Shown: piece by piece, positions 56,518 through 64,000 of the stretch
Numbering within the stretch: position 1 is the first letter of the stretch
How the letters are laid out: the number at the start of each line of letters is the position of its first letter
Assembly (NCBI RefSeq): GCF_011058165.1
Contig: NZ_JAALEG010000011.1
Location: 1 to 64,000 of the forward strand
Length of the DNA: 64,000 bases
Direction: 5' to 3'
DNA from: Rhodococcus aetherivorans
Lineage (GTDB): Bacteria > Actinomycetota > Actinomycetes > Mycobacteriales > Mycobacteriaceae
The notes under the pieces: generated by a model
Told to the model about the DNA's origin: nothing
Database searches by the model: none
What the model saw: only the letters and a program-made list of their open reading frames with translations
Made by a program: the position numbers and the translations under genes

Positions 56518-57758
56518 CGGTCGTGTCCTTCGGTTCCGGCCGTGGTGACGGCGTAGCGGTGGGGAATGTCGGTCGGCAGATCCAGAAGTCCGCGCAGGGA
56601 CGTGCCGGGGTACTCGGAGCGGAACACCGCGCGCTGTTGCAGGATCGGGACGAGCGCGTCGACGATGACGTCGAGGTCGTCGACTGCCACCCCGGGCCGG
56701 AGCCGGAAGCCGTCGATACCCTGTCGACGCCACTCACCGATCCGGTCGGCGAGTTCGGCCGCCGATCCGGTGAACACGAGTGCATCCGAGTCGAATGCGC
56801 TGCCCGCGAGTGCGTCGAGACGCCGGAGCCGCTCGGCGCCGCTCTCGCGCGGTGTGTCGAGGAAGACCATGAGGTCCGCGTACACACGCAGCGGTTCACC
56901 GACACGCCCGACCCGCACCCCCGCCGCCGTGACCTCGTCGACGAGGTCACGCACGCGGCGGGTGTCCGACGGGGTGACGAACACCAGATCTGCCTGCCGC
57001 GAGGCCAGTTCGTACGGAAGGTCGCGGTGGGCCAGCAGTGCGACCACCGGCTGCCCCTGCGGCGGTCGGGGCGTGATCGACGGCCCTCGAACGTGGAAGA
57101 ACCGGCCTTCGAAGTCGATGTAGTGCAGCTTGTCGCGGTCGATGAACCGTCGTGTCTTCACGTCGCGGAGCTCCGCGTCGTCCTCCCAGCTGTCCCACAG
57201 CCGCCGAACGACCTCGACGGCGTCGGCGGCCTCGTCGAACAGGTCGTGGACGAACTCGGGCAGGCGATTCTCGGCGAGCGCCTGCCGGTCGCGCTTGTCG
57301 AGTCCGGGGATGTCGCGCCGGCCGAAGTGTGCGGCCTCCTGCGCGGAGGAGGACACCTTGACCTGCCAGCCGGCGCGACCGTGCGATGTGTAGTCGAGGG
57401 TGGCCAGCGCCTTGGACACGTGGAACGGTTCGGTGTGCGTGGTGGTGATCGTCGGGATCAGCCCGATGTGCCGGGTCGACGGTGCAACCCGCGCGGCGAT
57501 CAGGTGCGCATCGAGCCGGACCCGTACCCGGTCCACCGCGTCGGGGTCCTCGCTCGTGTACGGGTTCGCGGGTACGGCAAGGGAATCCTCGATCGTGACG
57601 AAGTCCAGCAGCCCGCGTTCCGCGGTGGTGACGAGATCGGCCCAGTACGTGGGTGAGGTCAATTCGTCGGGGCGTGAATTCTCTTCACGCCACGCGGCGG
57701 GATGCCAACCGGCGCCGTCGAGCGCGACGGCGAGGTGGACGGGTGTTGTCGAGGTCAT
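56514..57758 (-). CDS. LLM-class flavin-dependent oxidoreductase
   Basis: A 414-aa LLM enzyme paralogous to 47140-48243: VHLAVALDGAGWHPAAWREENSRPDELTSPTYWADLVTTAERGLLDFVTIEDSLAV, IPTITTTHTEPFHVSKALATLDYTSHGRAGWQVKVSSSAQEAAHFG. ATG 57758 has AGGAG nine bases upstream. The frame stays open upstream to a GTG at 57926, in a stretch with Cys-Cys-Arg-Cys codons, but that stretch is proline-rich and not LLM-like. First of a three-gene unit. Confidence 0.88.
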   Translation of the reverse strand: MTSTTPVHLAVALDGAGWHPAAWREENSRPDELTSPTYWADLVTTAERGLLDFVTIEDSLAVPANPYTSEDPDAVDRVRVRLDAHLIAARVAPSTRHIGLIPTITTTHTEPFHVSKALATLDYTSHGRAGWQVKVSSSAQEAAHFGRRDIPGLDKRDRQALAENRLPEFVHDLFDEAADAVEVVRRLWDSWEDDAELRDVKTRRFIDRDKLHYIDFEGRFFHVRGPSITPRPPQGQPVVALLAHRDLPYELASRQADLVFVTPSDTRRVRDLVDEVTAAGVRVGRVGEPLRVYADLMVFLDTPRESGAERLRRLDALAGSAFDSDALVFTGSAAELADRIGEWRRQGIDGFRLRPGVAVDDLDVIVDALVPILQQRAVFRSEYPGTSLRGLLDLPTDIPHRYAVTTAGTEGHDR

Positions 57759-57910
57759 CGGCGAGACTCCTGGTCGGTGTGCGGCGGGGATCGGTGGCGT
57801 CACAGGGGCGTCCGGCAGCAGGGCGCACCGGCAGCACCGCGGGCTCGCGATGCTGCCGGGCCTGGTGGGGGGTCTTCGGGAGGATCGTGGCGGCGGAGAG
57901 TTCACACGAG

Positions 57911-57954
57911 AATCGGACGTCCGCACCCGTCACGACGGCTGCGGATGTCCGATT
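57911..57954 (-). terminator. terminator after the acetyltransferase gene
   Basis: AATCGGACGTCCGCA at 57911-57925 pairs with TGCGGATGTCCGATT at 57940-57954 at 14 of 15 positions. An inner 5-bp stem, CCGTC/GACGG, lies in the loop. It is 30 nt past the stop at 57985. Confidence 0.7.
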
Positions 57955-57984
57955 CGTGCACTGCTTCGAGCCGCTCGGCGCGGT

Positions 57985-58488
57985 TCAGTCCGTCCGCAAC
58001 CGGATCAGCGTCTTCTCGAAGGGGTGCGGCCCGATCTCCTCGGCCGGTCGGCCGGGATCGAACAGGGCGGTGTATCCCGCGGCCAGGTACAGCGCGACCG
58101 CCTCGGGTTGACGCCACCCGGTGGTCAGGTAGATGCGGGCGTACCCCCTCCGGGCCGCCTCGGCCTCGAGTTCCTCCAGCACGAGTCTGCCGAGTCCGCG
58201 GCGGCGGTGCGCCTTCGACGTCCAGATGCGCTTGAGCTCTGCGGTGGTCGCGTCGTAACGGCGGAACGCGCCACCGGCGACGGGTTCTCCGTCCTCGACG
58301 AGCATCAGCAACGTCCCGTCGGGTTCGGCGAACTCGTCGGCCGGGTGGGTGGTGAGGGTGTGGATCTGCTCGTCGAGCGGACGTTCGTAGCGGGTGCTGT
58401 ATTCGACGGCGAGTTCGGCGAGCAGCGGGGCGGCCAGCGGGTCGTCCTGCCGCACGGGGCAGACCTGGATGCGGCGGGCGGTGGTCAT
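57985..58488 (-). CDS. GNAT-family acetyltransferase
   Basis: A 167-aa protein. The acetyl-CoA motif IWTSKAHRRRGLGRLVLEELEAEAARRGYARIYLTTGWRQPEAVALYLAAGYTAL at about 88-142 includes R-R-x-G-L-G. ATG 58488 overlaps the oxidase stop by ATGA. Last gene of the amino-acid ABC operon; may acetylate a related amine. Substrate unknown. Confidence 0.9.
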   Translation of the reverse strand: MTTARRIQVCPVRQDDPLAAPLLAELAVEYSTRYERPLDEQIHTLTTHPADEFAEPDGTLLMLVEDGEPVAGGAFRRYDATTAELKRIWTSKAHRRRGLGRLVLEELEAEAARRGYARIYLTTGWRQPEAVALYLAAGYTALFDPGRPAEEIGPHPFEKTLIRLRTD

Positions 58489-59615
58489 CGCGCGGTCACC
58501 GCCTCGCGGGTGCCGAACCGGAACGGCTCCGGCGCGACGGCCGTGCCCTCGACGAGCCCCGCGATCAGCTCCCCGATTGCGGGGGCGAACTTGAAGCCGT
58601 GCCCGGAGAAGCCCGCGGCCACGACGACGGCGCCGATGCGGTCCACGACGAAGTTGCTGTCGGGTGTGCTGGTGTACAGGCAGGTGTCGGCCACGGCGCT
58701 GCCCGGGTCGACGCCGGGCAGCCACCGGGCAGCGTAGGCGGCGAGCCGCGCGACGCCGGCGGGGTCGGCCCGGAAGGTTCTCGTCTCGGGCGTCACTTCG
58801 GGTCCGGTGCCGTGCTCGCCGATCTTGATGCCGTCCTCGGAGCCGAGCCCGTAGATGCCGGCTGTCGTGAGCAACGCGCCGGGGTGATGGACGAAGCTCG
58901 GCCAGTCGGGCCCCGTGACGGGAACGAAGTGCGCGGGCTGCTCCTGCGTCGTGCGCATCGCCGGGAGGCGGGGCGCCGGATCCGAAGCCCGGGTGAGCAA
59001 CCGGTGCGACCATGCGCCGGCCGCGACGACGACATGCCGGCCGCGCACCACCGCGTCCGGGGTGACCACGTCGACGCCGTGTCCGTGGCTGTGCAGGCTT
59101 TCGACCACGATCCCGTGCCGCACGTCGGCCCCGGCCTGCGCCGCGGCCTCCTGGAACGCGGCGACCGCGCGGTCGGCGTGCAGCCGGCCCGCCTCGGGAT
59201 GATGCACGACGGCCGTGTCGAACCGTATCCCGGGCCAACGACGTTCCGCGGAGCACGGCTCGAGGACCTCGTGCCGGATGCCGAGGGCGGCCAGCGACCG
59301 GGCACGCAACTCGACGACGGCGGGCAGTCCGTGGTCGACCGCGCCGGTGAGGGTCAGTACCTCCGTGCCCGTGGTGTCCTGCAGGTGCCGCCAGAGCGGC
59401 AGGGCACGGCCGGCGAGCGCCGTGTAGAACTCGCCGTCGTAGGCCTGCCGGTAGATGCGGGAACTGCCGTGCGAGGCGCCGCGGCGATGACCCGGCTCGA
59501 ACTGCTCGAGCAGGGTCACCGACTTCCCGCGGGTGGCCAGACGCCACGCCGCCGCCGATCCGATGACGCCACCCCCGACGATCACGACGTCGGCCCGGGG
59601 CTCCACCCGGCTCAT
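58485..59615 (-). CDS. sarcosine oxidase/N-methyl amino acid oxidase-type FAD enzyme
   Basis: A 376-aa flavoprotein of the DAO/monomeric sarcosine oxidase group. ADVVIVGGGVIGSAAAWRLATRGKSVTLLEQF at 8-39 binds FAD. HRRGASHGSSRIYRQAYDGEFY is the sarcosine-oxidase signature, and TCLYTSTPDSNFVVDRIGAVVVAAGFSGHGFKFAPAIGELIA ends the domain. It probably oxidises a secondary amine imported by the ABC system encoded with it, giving a demethylated amino acid plus peroxide. Exact substrate unknown; N-methyltryptophan-type relatives share the motifs. Confidence 0.9.
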   Translation of the reverse strand: MSRVEPRADVVIVGGGVIGSAAAWRLATRGKSVTLLEQFEPGHRRGASHGSSRIYRQAYDGEFYTALAGRALPLWRHLQDTTGTEVLTLTGAVDHGLPAVVELRARSLAALGIRHEVLEPCSAERRWPGIRFDTAVVHHPEAGRLHADRAVAAFQEAAAQAGADVRHGIVVESLHSHGHGVDVVTPDAVVRGRHVVVAAGAWSHRLLTRASDPAPRLPAMRTTQEQPAHFVPVTGPDWPSFVHHPGALLTTAGIYGLGSEDGIKIGEHGTGPEVTPETRTFRADPAGVARLAAYAARWLPGVDPGSAVADTCLYTSTPDSNFVVDRIGAVVVAAGFSGHGFKFAPAIGELIAGLVEGTAVAPEPFRFGTREAVTAR

Positions 59616-59642
59616 TGCTGTCCCTCCCTGGCTGTCGTCCGG

Positions 59643-60605
59643 TTACTGCTTCTTCGGCAGGCCCGGAGGATTGATCACCGACGTCTCGACCGCCTCGTTC
59701 GCGATACCCCATCGGTCGAGCACCTGCTGGTAGGTGCCGTTCTCGATGACGTGGTTGAGCGCCGCGTTGATCGCCTCGATCAGGCCGTTGTCCTTCTTGG
59801 TCAGGACCGCGATCTCGCCCTGCAGGTCCGGGCCCGCGCCGGAGAACGTGCCGGCGATCTCGGTCTCACCGGCCTGGATGACGTGGAACGACGCGGACGG
59901 ATTGGGCCCGAAGTAGGCGTCGATGCGGCCGGAGCCGAGCGCGAGGTAGTAGTCGGTGGCGTTCTGGAAGTAGAGGATTTCGGTGGGCTCGAGGCCCGCG
60001 GCGACGTTCTGCTCGTTCCACTCGACGAGCAGCGCCTCCTGATTGGTGCCGGAGCTCACGCCGACCTTCAGACCCGCGACATCCTTCGGGTCCTTCACCT
60101 CGATCCCGCTGTCCTTCTTCACCTCGAAGGCGAGGTTGTCGAGGCGATAGGTGGAGAAGTCGTACTTCTCCTTGCGTTCCTCCGTGACGGTGACATTGGA
60201 GATGAACACGTCCGCCTCACCGGAGTCGACGCGCACGAAGTTCTGCGCCCAGTCCGCGGCGGTGAGCTCGACGTCGAGGTCGAGAACGTCGCCGAGGAGA
60301 TGTGCGAAGTCGGTCTCGGAGCCGATGATGGTCTTGTCGTCGTCGGCGTAGAACCGCAGCGGAGGTGCGGTGCCGGCGGACCCCGTGACGATGAGGGTGC
60401 CGCGGTCGCGGATGGACTGCGGGACCTCGGCCGCGATCTCGGGTACGGGGTCGGTGGTGATGCGGTTCTGGTCGGCGGTGAGGTTGTAGCCGGCGGCGCC
60501 GGCCGCGTCGGGCTCGTCGGTGCCGCAGGCGGCGACCGACAGCAGGGCGACGGCGGTCAGGGCCGAGGCGACCAGCCTCGTGCGTCGGGTCAACGCGGAC
60601 ATCAT
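59643..60605 (-). CDS. polar amino acid-type substrate-binding lipoprotein
   Basis: A 320-aa family 3 binding protein with lipobox SVAAC (Cys near 27). VPQSIRDRGTLIVTGSAGTAPPLRFYADDDKTIIGSETDFAHLLGDVLDLDVELTAADW and VSSGTNQEALLVEWNEQNVAAG match. ATG ATG at 60605/60602 gives two start choices. Transport partner of the permease and ATPase upstream. Confidence 0.92.
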   Translation of the reverse strand: MMSALTRRTRLVASALTAVALLSVAACGTDEPDAAGAAGYNLTADQNRITTDPVPEIAAEVPQSIRDRGTLIVTGSAGTAPPLRFYADDDKTIIGSETDFAHLLGDVLDLDVELTAADWAQNFVRVDSGEADVFISNVTVTEERKEKYDFSTYRLDNLAFEVKKDSGIEVKDPKDVAGLKVGVSSGTNQEALLVEWNEQNVAAGLEPTEILYFQNATDYYLALGSGRIDAYFGPNPSASFHVIQAGETEIAGTFSGAGPDLQGEIAVLTKKDNGLIEAINAALNHVIENGTYQQVLDRWGIANEAVETSVINPPGLPKKQ

Positions 60606-60622
60606 TGCCTTTCGGGAGGACT

Positions 60623-61405
60623 TCAGAGGACTTTGGACAGGAAGGCGCGGGTGCGCTCCTGGGTGGGCCGGTCGAGAACCTGCGCGGGCGGACCTTGTTC
60701 GACGACGACGCCGCCGTCCATGAACACGACGGTGTGGGCAACCTCACGCGCGAAGCCGATCTCGTGGGTGACGATCACCAGGGTCGCACCGTCGCGGGCC
60801 AGGTCGCGGATCACCTCGAGCACCTCGCCGACCAGTTCGGGGTCGAGCGCGGAGGTCGGCTCGTCGAACAGGATCACGGCCGGGCGCAGCGCGAGGGCGC
60901 GGGCGATGGCGACCCGCTGCTGCTGCCCACCGGACAGCTGTTTGGGGTAGTCGTGGATCTTGTCGCCGACGCCGACCCGGTCGAGCAGTTCCCGGGCGAG
61001 CGTCTCGACCTCGGCGCGGTCGCGACGCTGCGCGGAGATCGGCGCCTCGATCACGTTCTCGAGCACGGTCAGGTGCGGGAAGAGGTTGAAGCTCTGGAAC
61101 ACGAATCCGATGCGCGACCGTTGACGGAGGATGTCCCTCTCGCGCATCTCGTGCAGCTTGTTGCCCCGGCGGCGGTAGCCGACGAGTTCGCCGTCGATGC
61201 GGACCGTGCCGCGGTCGACCTTCTCGAGATGGTTGAGGGTGCGCAGCAGGGTGGACTTGCCGGAGCCGGAGGGACCGAGGATCACCGTGACCTCGCCCTT
61301 GCGGACTTTCAGGTCGACACCCCTGAGGACCTCGAGGGATCCGAACGACTTGTGCACGCCCCGGACGTCGACGGCGTACGGGGTGGGATCGACCGGCGTG
61401 GTCAT
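60623..61405 (-). CDS. polar amino acid ABC transporter ATP-binding protein
   Basis: A 260-aa ATPase: [66 protein letters not shown] 61405 overlaps the permease stop by ATGA. Powers amino-acid or opine-like uptake with 59643-60605. Confidence 0.94.
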   Translation of the reverse strand: MTTPVDPTPYAVDVRGVHKSFGSLEVLRGVDLKVRKGEVTVILGPSGSGKSTLLRTLNHLEKVDRGTVRIDGELVGYRRRGNKLHEMRERDILRQRSRIGFVFQSFNLFPHLTVLENVIEAPISAQRRDRAEVETLARELLDRVGVGDKIHDYPKQLSGGQQQRVAIARALALRPAVILFDEPTSALDPELVGEVLEVIRDLARDGATLVIVTHEIGFAREVAHTVVFMDGGVVVEQGPPAQVLDRPTQERTRAFLSKVL

Positions 61406-62373
61406 CGGGTGGCTCCCCGGGGTGCGGCGATACCCGAGTCGCGGATCTCGCGGAACTTGGCGACGGTCTTCTGCCAGGGGGTGAGCGGGAGGGCGCGGGA
61501 CGAGCCGCGCGCGTAGTGCCGCTCCACGTAGTACTGGACGATCGACAACGCGGTGGTGAGCACGATGTACCAGACGGTGGCCACCATGAGCAGGGGCACG
61601 ACCCGGCCGTTGCGGCCGAAGACGACCTGCACCTGATAGAACAGCTCGGCGATCGCCATCGTGGAGACGATCGAGGTGCCCTTGAACAGGCTGATGACCT
61701 CGTTGGCGGCGTTGGGCAGGATCGATCGCATGGCCTGCGGCAGAACGATCTTGAAGAACTGCCGGCGGCGAGGGATGCCCAGGGCCTGCGCCGCCTCGAT
61801 CTGGCCGTGGTCCACGGAGATGATGCCGGCGCGGATGATCTCCGCCGAGTAGGCGGCCTGATGCAGGGCCAGGCCGATCACCGCGGCGGTGAAGCCGGAG
61901 ATCACGCCGGTGACCTCGAACTCGAAGAACGACGGTCCGAACGGGACACCCAGCGACAGCGTTCGGTACAGGTACGCGATGTTGAACCAGAACAGCAGTT
62001 GCACGATGAGCGGGATGGATCGGAACGCCCAGATGTACACCCAGGAGATCACCTGCAGGACGGGATTCCTGGACAGCCTGCCGACGGCGAGCAGCACGCC
62101 GAGCCCGAATCCGAGAACCGTTCCCCACACGGTGAGTTCGATGGTCACCACCAGGGCCGAGAGCACGGACTGTGCGGTGAAGTACCGGGCGAACGTCGCC
62201 CAGTCCCAGCCCGGGTTGGTAGCCAGGCCGTGCACGAACTGCGCCACCAGGACGAGGGCGAGGGCGGCGACCAGCCAGCGCAGCGGGTGGCGGGCGGGGG
62301 CGACGACCAGCCCGGCGTCGTCGGGCTCGGCGGTGCTCGCCGGCGCGGGACGGATCCCGGTCGGCGCGCTCAC
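61402..62373 (-). CDS. polar amino acid ABC transporter permease
   Basis: A 323-aa permease of the HisMQ/GlnP type: TIELTVWGTVLGFGLGVLLAVGRLSRNPVLQVISWVYIWAFRSIPLIVQLLFWFNI (the R-x-x-P-L-x-x-Q motif), coupling loop IEAAQALGIPRRRQFFKIVLPQAMRSILPNAANE. The GTG 62373 start is embedded in GTGA of a 9-codon uORF. First gene of the five-gene operon. Confidence 0.93.
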   Translation of the reverse strand: MSAPTGIRPAPASTAEPDDAGLVVAPARHPLRWLVAALALVLVAQFVHGLATNPGWDWATFARYFTAQSVLSALVVTIELTVWGTVLGFGLGVLLAVGRLSRNPVLQVISWVYIWAFRSIPLIVQLLFWFNIAYLYRTLSLGVPFGPSFFEFEVTGVISGFTAAVIGLALHQAAYSAEIIRAGIISVDHGQIEAAQALGIPRRRQFFKIVLPQAMRSILPNAANEVISLFKGTSIVSTMAIAELFYQVQVVFGRNGRVVPLLMVATVWYIVLTTALSIVQYYVERHYARGSSRALPLTPWQKTVAKFREIRDSGIAAPRGATR

Positions 62374-62399
62374 GCCGACCCACCGGGGAAAGCGTTCAT
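62370..62399 (-). CDS. 9-codon upstream ORF coupled to the permease gene
   Basis: ATG 62399 with AAAGG eight bases upstream opens MNAFPGGSA and stops in the GTGA that contains the permease start. The best ribosome binding site in the region belongs to this mini-ORF, so the permease may depend on re-initiation. Could be fortuitous. Confidence 0.4.
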   Translation of the reverse strand: MNAFPGGSA

Positions 62400-62574
62400 C
62401 GGGTAGTACCTTTCACGGATCTCGGGTGAGTGATCGGCGTGCACACCGAGCGGGCGGGGCGCGTGGAGATCACTGTCGCCCGGCGGGGTCCTGCTCGTCA
62501 CGGATTCCGATCCGGGTGATTCGAACCCGCCGCAGGACCCGAGCAGTCTGCGGGGTGATACCGCACGCCTGAAT

Positions 62575-62625
62575 GGCCGAATGTCACACGGGTTCGATCC
62601 AACTGAACCTGTGTGACATTCGGCC
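62575..62625 (-). repeat. long hairpin, full copy of the GGCCGAATGTCACA element
   Basis: A 21-nt arm GGCCGAATGTCACACGGGTT plus C pairs with its inverse at 62605-62625 (20 of 21) around the 9-nt loop GATCCAACT. It begins 29 nt after the cysA stop, so it probably terminates the cys operon. Its left half shares 14 + 9 + 4 identical bases with 122-154, which also follows a minus-strand gene (ino1). Confidence 0.7.
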
Positions 62626-62654
62626 GTGTGAGGCGCCGGTGGGCGGGCGTGGCT

Positions 62655-63668
62655 CTAGCCGATCGGCACCCGCGTCGTCTCCGGCAGCGCCGGTTCCTCG
62701 GTCGCGCGCGCATAGACGGTCTCGCCGGGCGCGAGACCGAGAGCGCGTGCGTCGCCGCGGGTGACCTGCGCGGTGAAGTCCTCACCGGTCGCGGCGTTGC
62801 GCAGCTCGACGCGGACCTCGAACCCGAGGTGCACGACCCGCTCCACCGTCGCGCGGGTGACACCCACGGACCCGGCGGTGCCCGCGTCCTGGGCGCGGGC
62901 GAGATCGGGTTCGCGACCGAGACGGATGTCGTGCGGCCGCACCAGCTTTCCGTTGAGCCTGGAGACATTGCCCAGGAACGACATCACGAAGTCGTTCGCG
63001 GGCCGGTCGTACAGGTCCCGCGGGGTTCCGACCTGCTCGATGCGGCCCCGGTTCATCACGGCGATCCGGTCGGCGACGTCGAGCGCCTCCTCCTGATCAT
63101 GGGTGACCAGCACGGTGGTCACGTGCACCTCGTCGTGCAAGCGGCGCAGCCACGTGCGCAGGTCGGCGCGCACCTTGGCGTCGAGCGCGCCGAACGGTTC
63201 GTCGAGCAGCAGCACCTTGGGATCGACGGCGAGGGCGCGGGCCAGGGCCATGCGCTGGCGCTGGCCGCCGGACAGCTGTGCCGGATAGCGTTGCTGGAAC
63301 CCGTCGAGCCCGACGATGCCGAGCAGTTCGTCGACGCGGCGGCCGATTTCGGTCTTGGGCCGCTTGCGGATCTTCAGTCCGAACGCGACGTTCTCGCGGA
63401 CGGTCATGTGCTTGAACGCCGCGTAGTGCTGGAAGACGAAACCGATGTCCCGCTTCTGCGGGGTCACGCCGGTCACGTCGTCGCCGCCGATGCGCACGAT
63501 GCCGTCGTCGAGGGTTTCCAGTCCGGCGATGGACCGCAGCAGCGTCGACTTACCGGAGCCCGAGGGTCCGAGCAGCGCGGTGAGCGACCCGGACGGGATC
63601 TCGATGTCGACGTCGTCGAGGGCCGCGAAGTCGCCGTAGTTCTTTCGTGCGCCCGTGACGGTGATCAT
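62655..63668 (-). CDS. cysA: sulfate/thiosulfate ABC transporter ATP-binding protein CysA
   Basis: A 337-aa ATPase. [142 protein letters not shown]-terminal TOBE-like regulatory part follows [15 protein letters not shown]. This ATPase type, adjacent to CysW, imports sulfate or thiosulfate. ATG 63668 overlaps the cysW stop. It brings inorganic sulfur import into the same island. Confidence 0.95.
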   Translation of the reverse strand: MITVTGARKNYGDFAALDDVDIEIPSGSLTALLGPSGSGKSTLLRSIAGLETLDDGIVRIGGDDVTGVTPQKRDIGFVFQHYAAFKHMTVRENVAFGLKIRKRPKTEIGRRVDELLGIVGLDGFQQRYPAQLSGGQRQRMALARALAVDPKVLLLDEPFGALDAKVRADLRTWLRRLHDEVHVTTVLVTHDQEEALDVADRIAVMNRGRIEQVGTPRDLYDRPANDFVMSFLGNVSRLNGKLVRPHDIRLGREPDLARAQDAGTAGSVGVTRATVERVVHLGFEVRVELRNAATGEDFTAQVTRGDARALGLAPGETVYARATEEPALPETTRVPIG

Positions 63669-64000
63669 CTGGTACTCCTCTTGCGGTCGAGCAGGGTCAT
63701 CAGCAACAGCACGATCACGGCGATGGCCATGAGCAGGGTCGCGGCGCAGTAGGCGCCGAAGGTGTTGTGGTCGTCGATGTAGCGGGAGTGCACCAGCAAC
63801 GTCAGGGTCTGGGACACGCCGGGGAAGCCGGACGAGACCATGATGACAGCCCCGAACTCGCCGAGCGCGCGGGCGACGGTGAGGACCACGCCGTACGTCA
63901 GGCCCCACCGGATCGAGGGGAGGGTGATGCGCCGGAACGTCTGCCAGCCGTTCGCGCCGAGTGTCGCGGCGGCCTGCTCCTGTTCCTGGCCGATCTCGTG
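63665..64000 (-). CDS. cysW: sulfate ABC transporter permease CysW (partial)
   Basis: Only the C-terminal 111 codons are in the window. The reading from the edge has the coupling motif [28 protein letters not shown], then [20 protein letters not shown] and [31 protein letters not shown], as in CysW. The rest lies beyond 64000. Overlaps cysA by ATGA. Confidence 0.92.
   Translation of the reverse strand, partial: HEIGQEQEQAAATLGANGWQTFRRITLPSIRWGLTYGVVLTVARALGEFGAVIMVSSGFPGVSQTLTLLVHSRYIDDHNTFGAYCAATLLMAIAVIVLLLMTLLDRKRSTR

Noticed and set aside
56514-57926. Longer LLM reading starting at GTG 57926
   Set aside because: The extra 56 residues are Pro/Arg-rich and unlike any LLM N-terminus, while ATG 57758 has a ribosome site and begins with the family sequence.
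62575-62625. tRNA T-arm or phage attachment site (GGGTTCGATCC within the hairpin)
   Set aside because: The sequence is part of a 21-bp inverted repeat, no tRNA gene surrounds it, and no integrase is near.
1-64000. CRISPR arrays, insertion sequences, prophage, rRNA or tRNA genes
   Set aside because: None was seen on reading both strands; the short tandem repeats found are 15-19 bp direct arrays without spacers.

Overview
The window is high-GC actinobacterial chromosome, most likely Rhodococcus or a close mycolate-containing relative. The evidence is the gene order ino1 - padR-like - DUF1707 genes - DUF5318 - ponA - GT87 - rpsF-ssb-rpsR-rplI - dnaB, which matches the Mycobacterium/Rhodococcus order around ino1-ponA1-rpsF-dnaB. 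GTG and TTG starts, ATGA/GTGA gene overlaps and an intein-bearing DnaB fit as well. I saw no transposase, integrase, tRNA, rRNA or CRISPR array.

Region 1 (1-17.5 kb) is conserved core. It holds inositol-phosphate synthase with its PadR-type neighbour, three tandem DUF1707-type envelope genes, a DUF5318 zinc-ribbon gene, the bifunctional penicillin-binding protein PonA, two GT87-type membrane glycosyltransferases flanking small membrane proteins and an acetyltransferase, the rpsF-ssb-rpsR-rplI operon, and dnaB. DnaB carries two inteins of different mechanistic type. The 470-nt gap before dnaB contains a strong terminator and a cluster of DnaA-box-like sequences.

Region 2 (17.5-26.7 kb) is mixed single genes: an aromatic-acid-type MFS transporter, a PPOX protein, a DHFR-like reductase, a cutinase-family esterase, a membrane protein, a CBS protein, a gamma-glutamyltransferase lipoprotein and a YeiH-type transporter behind a perfect palindrome.

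Region 3 (26.7-64 kb) is a large sulfur-scavenging island. It contains a MetQNI-type methionine importer fused into an operon with an isopenicillin-N-synthase-like oxygenase; eight complete luciferase-like (LLM) flavin monooxygenases, including SfnG and SsuD types; one truncated LLM; two SfnB/DszC-type acyl-CoA-dehydrogenase-like flavoproteins; a styrene-monooxygenase-like protein; two FMN reductases and a nitroreductase; an oligopeptide/nickel-type ABC importer; a polar-amino-acid ABC importer with a sarcosine-oxidase-like enzyme; an MFS pump; and the end of a sulfate importer (cysA, partial cysW). The importers would bring in organosulfur compounds, the reductases supply reduced flavin, and the monooxygenases release sulfite from sulfonates and sulfones.

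Two regulatory layers were read from the sequence. First, four tiny Cys-rich leader ORFs precede the metQNI operon, the flavin reductase, the truncated-LLM gene and the eight-gene ABC/LLM operon. Three share an HVDL core and the fourth ends in Cys-Cys-Cys-Arg. They look like cysteine-sensing attenuators. Second, a 21-bp palindrome, TTG-N2-ATC-N5-GAT-N2-CAA with degeneracy, lies upstream of four other units (the 30.9-kb LLM, sfnG, the DszC-like gene, ssuD). The two layers together divide most of the island into two regulons.
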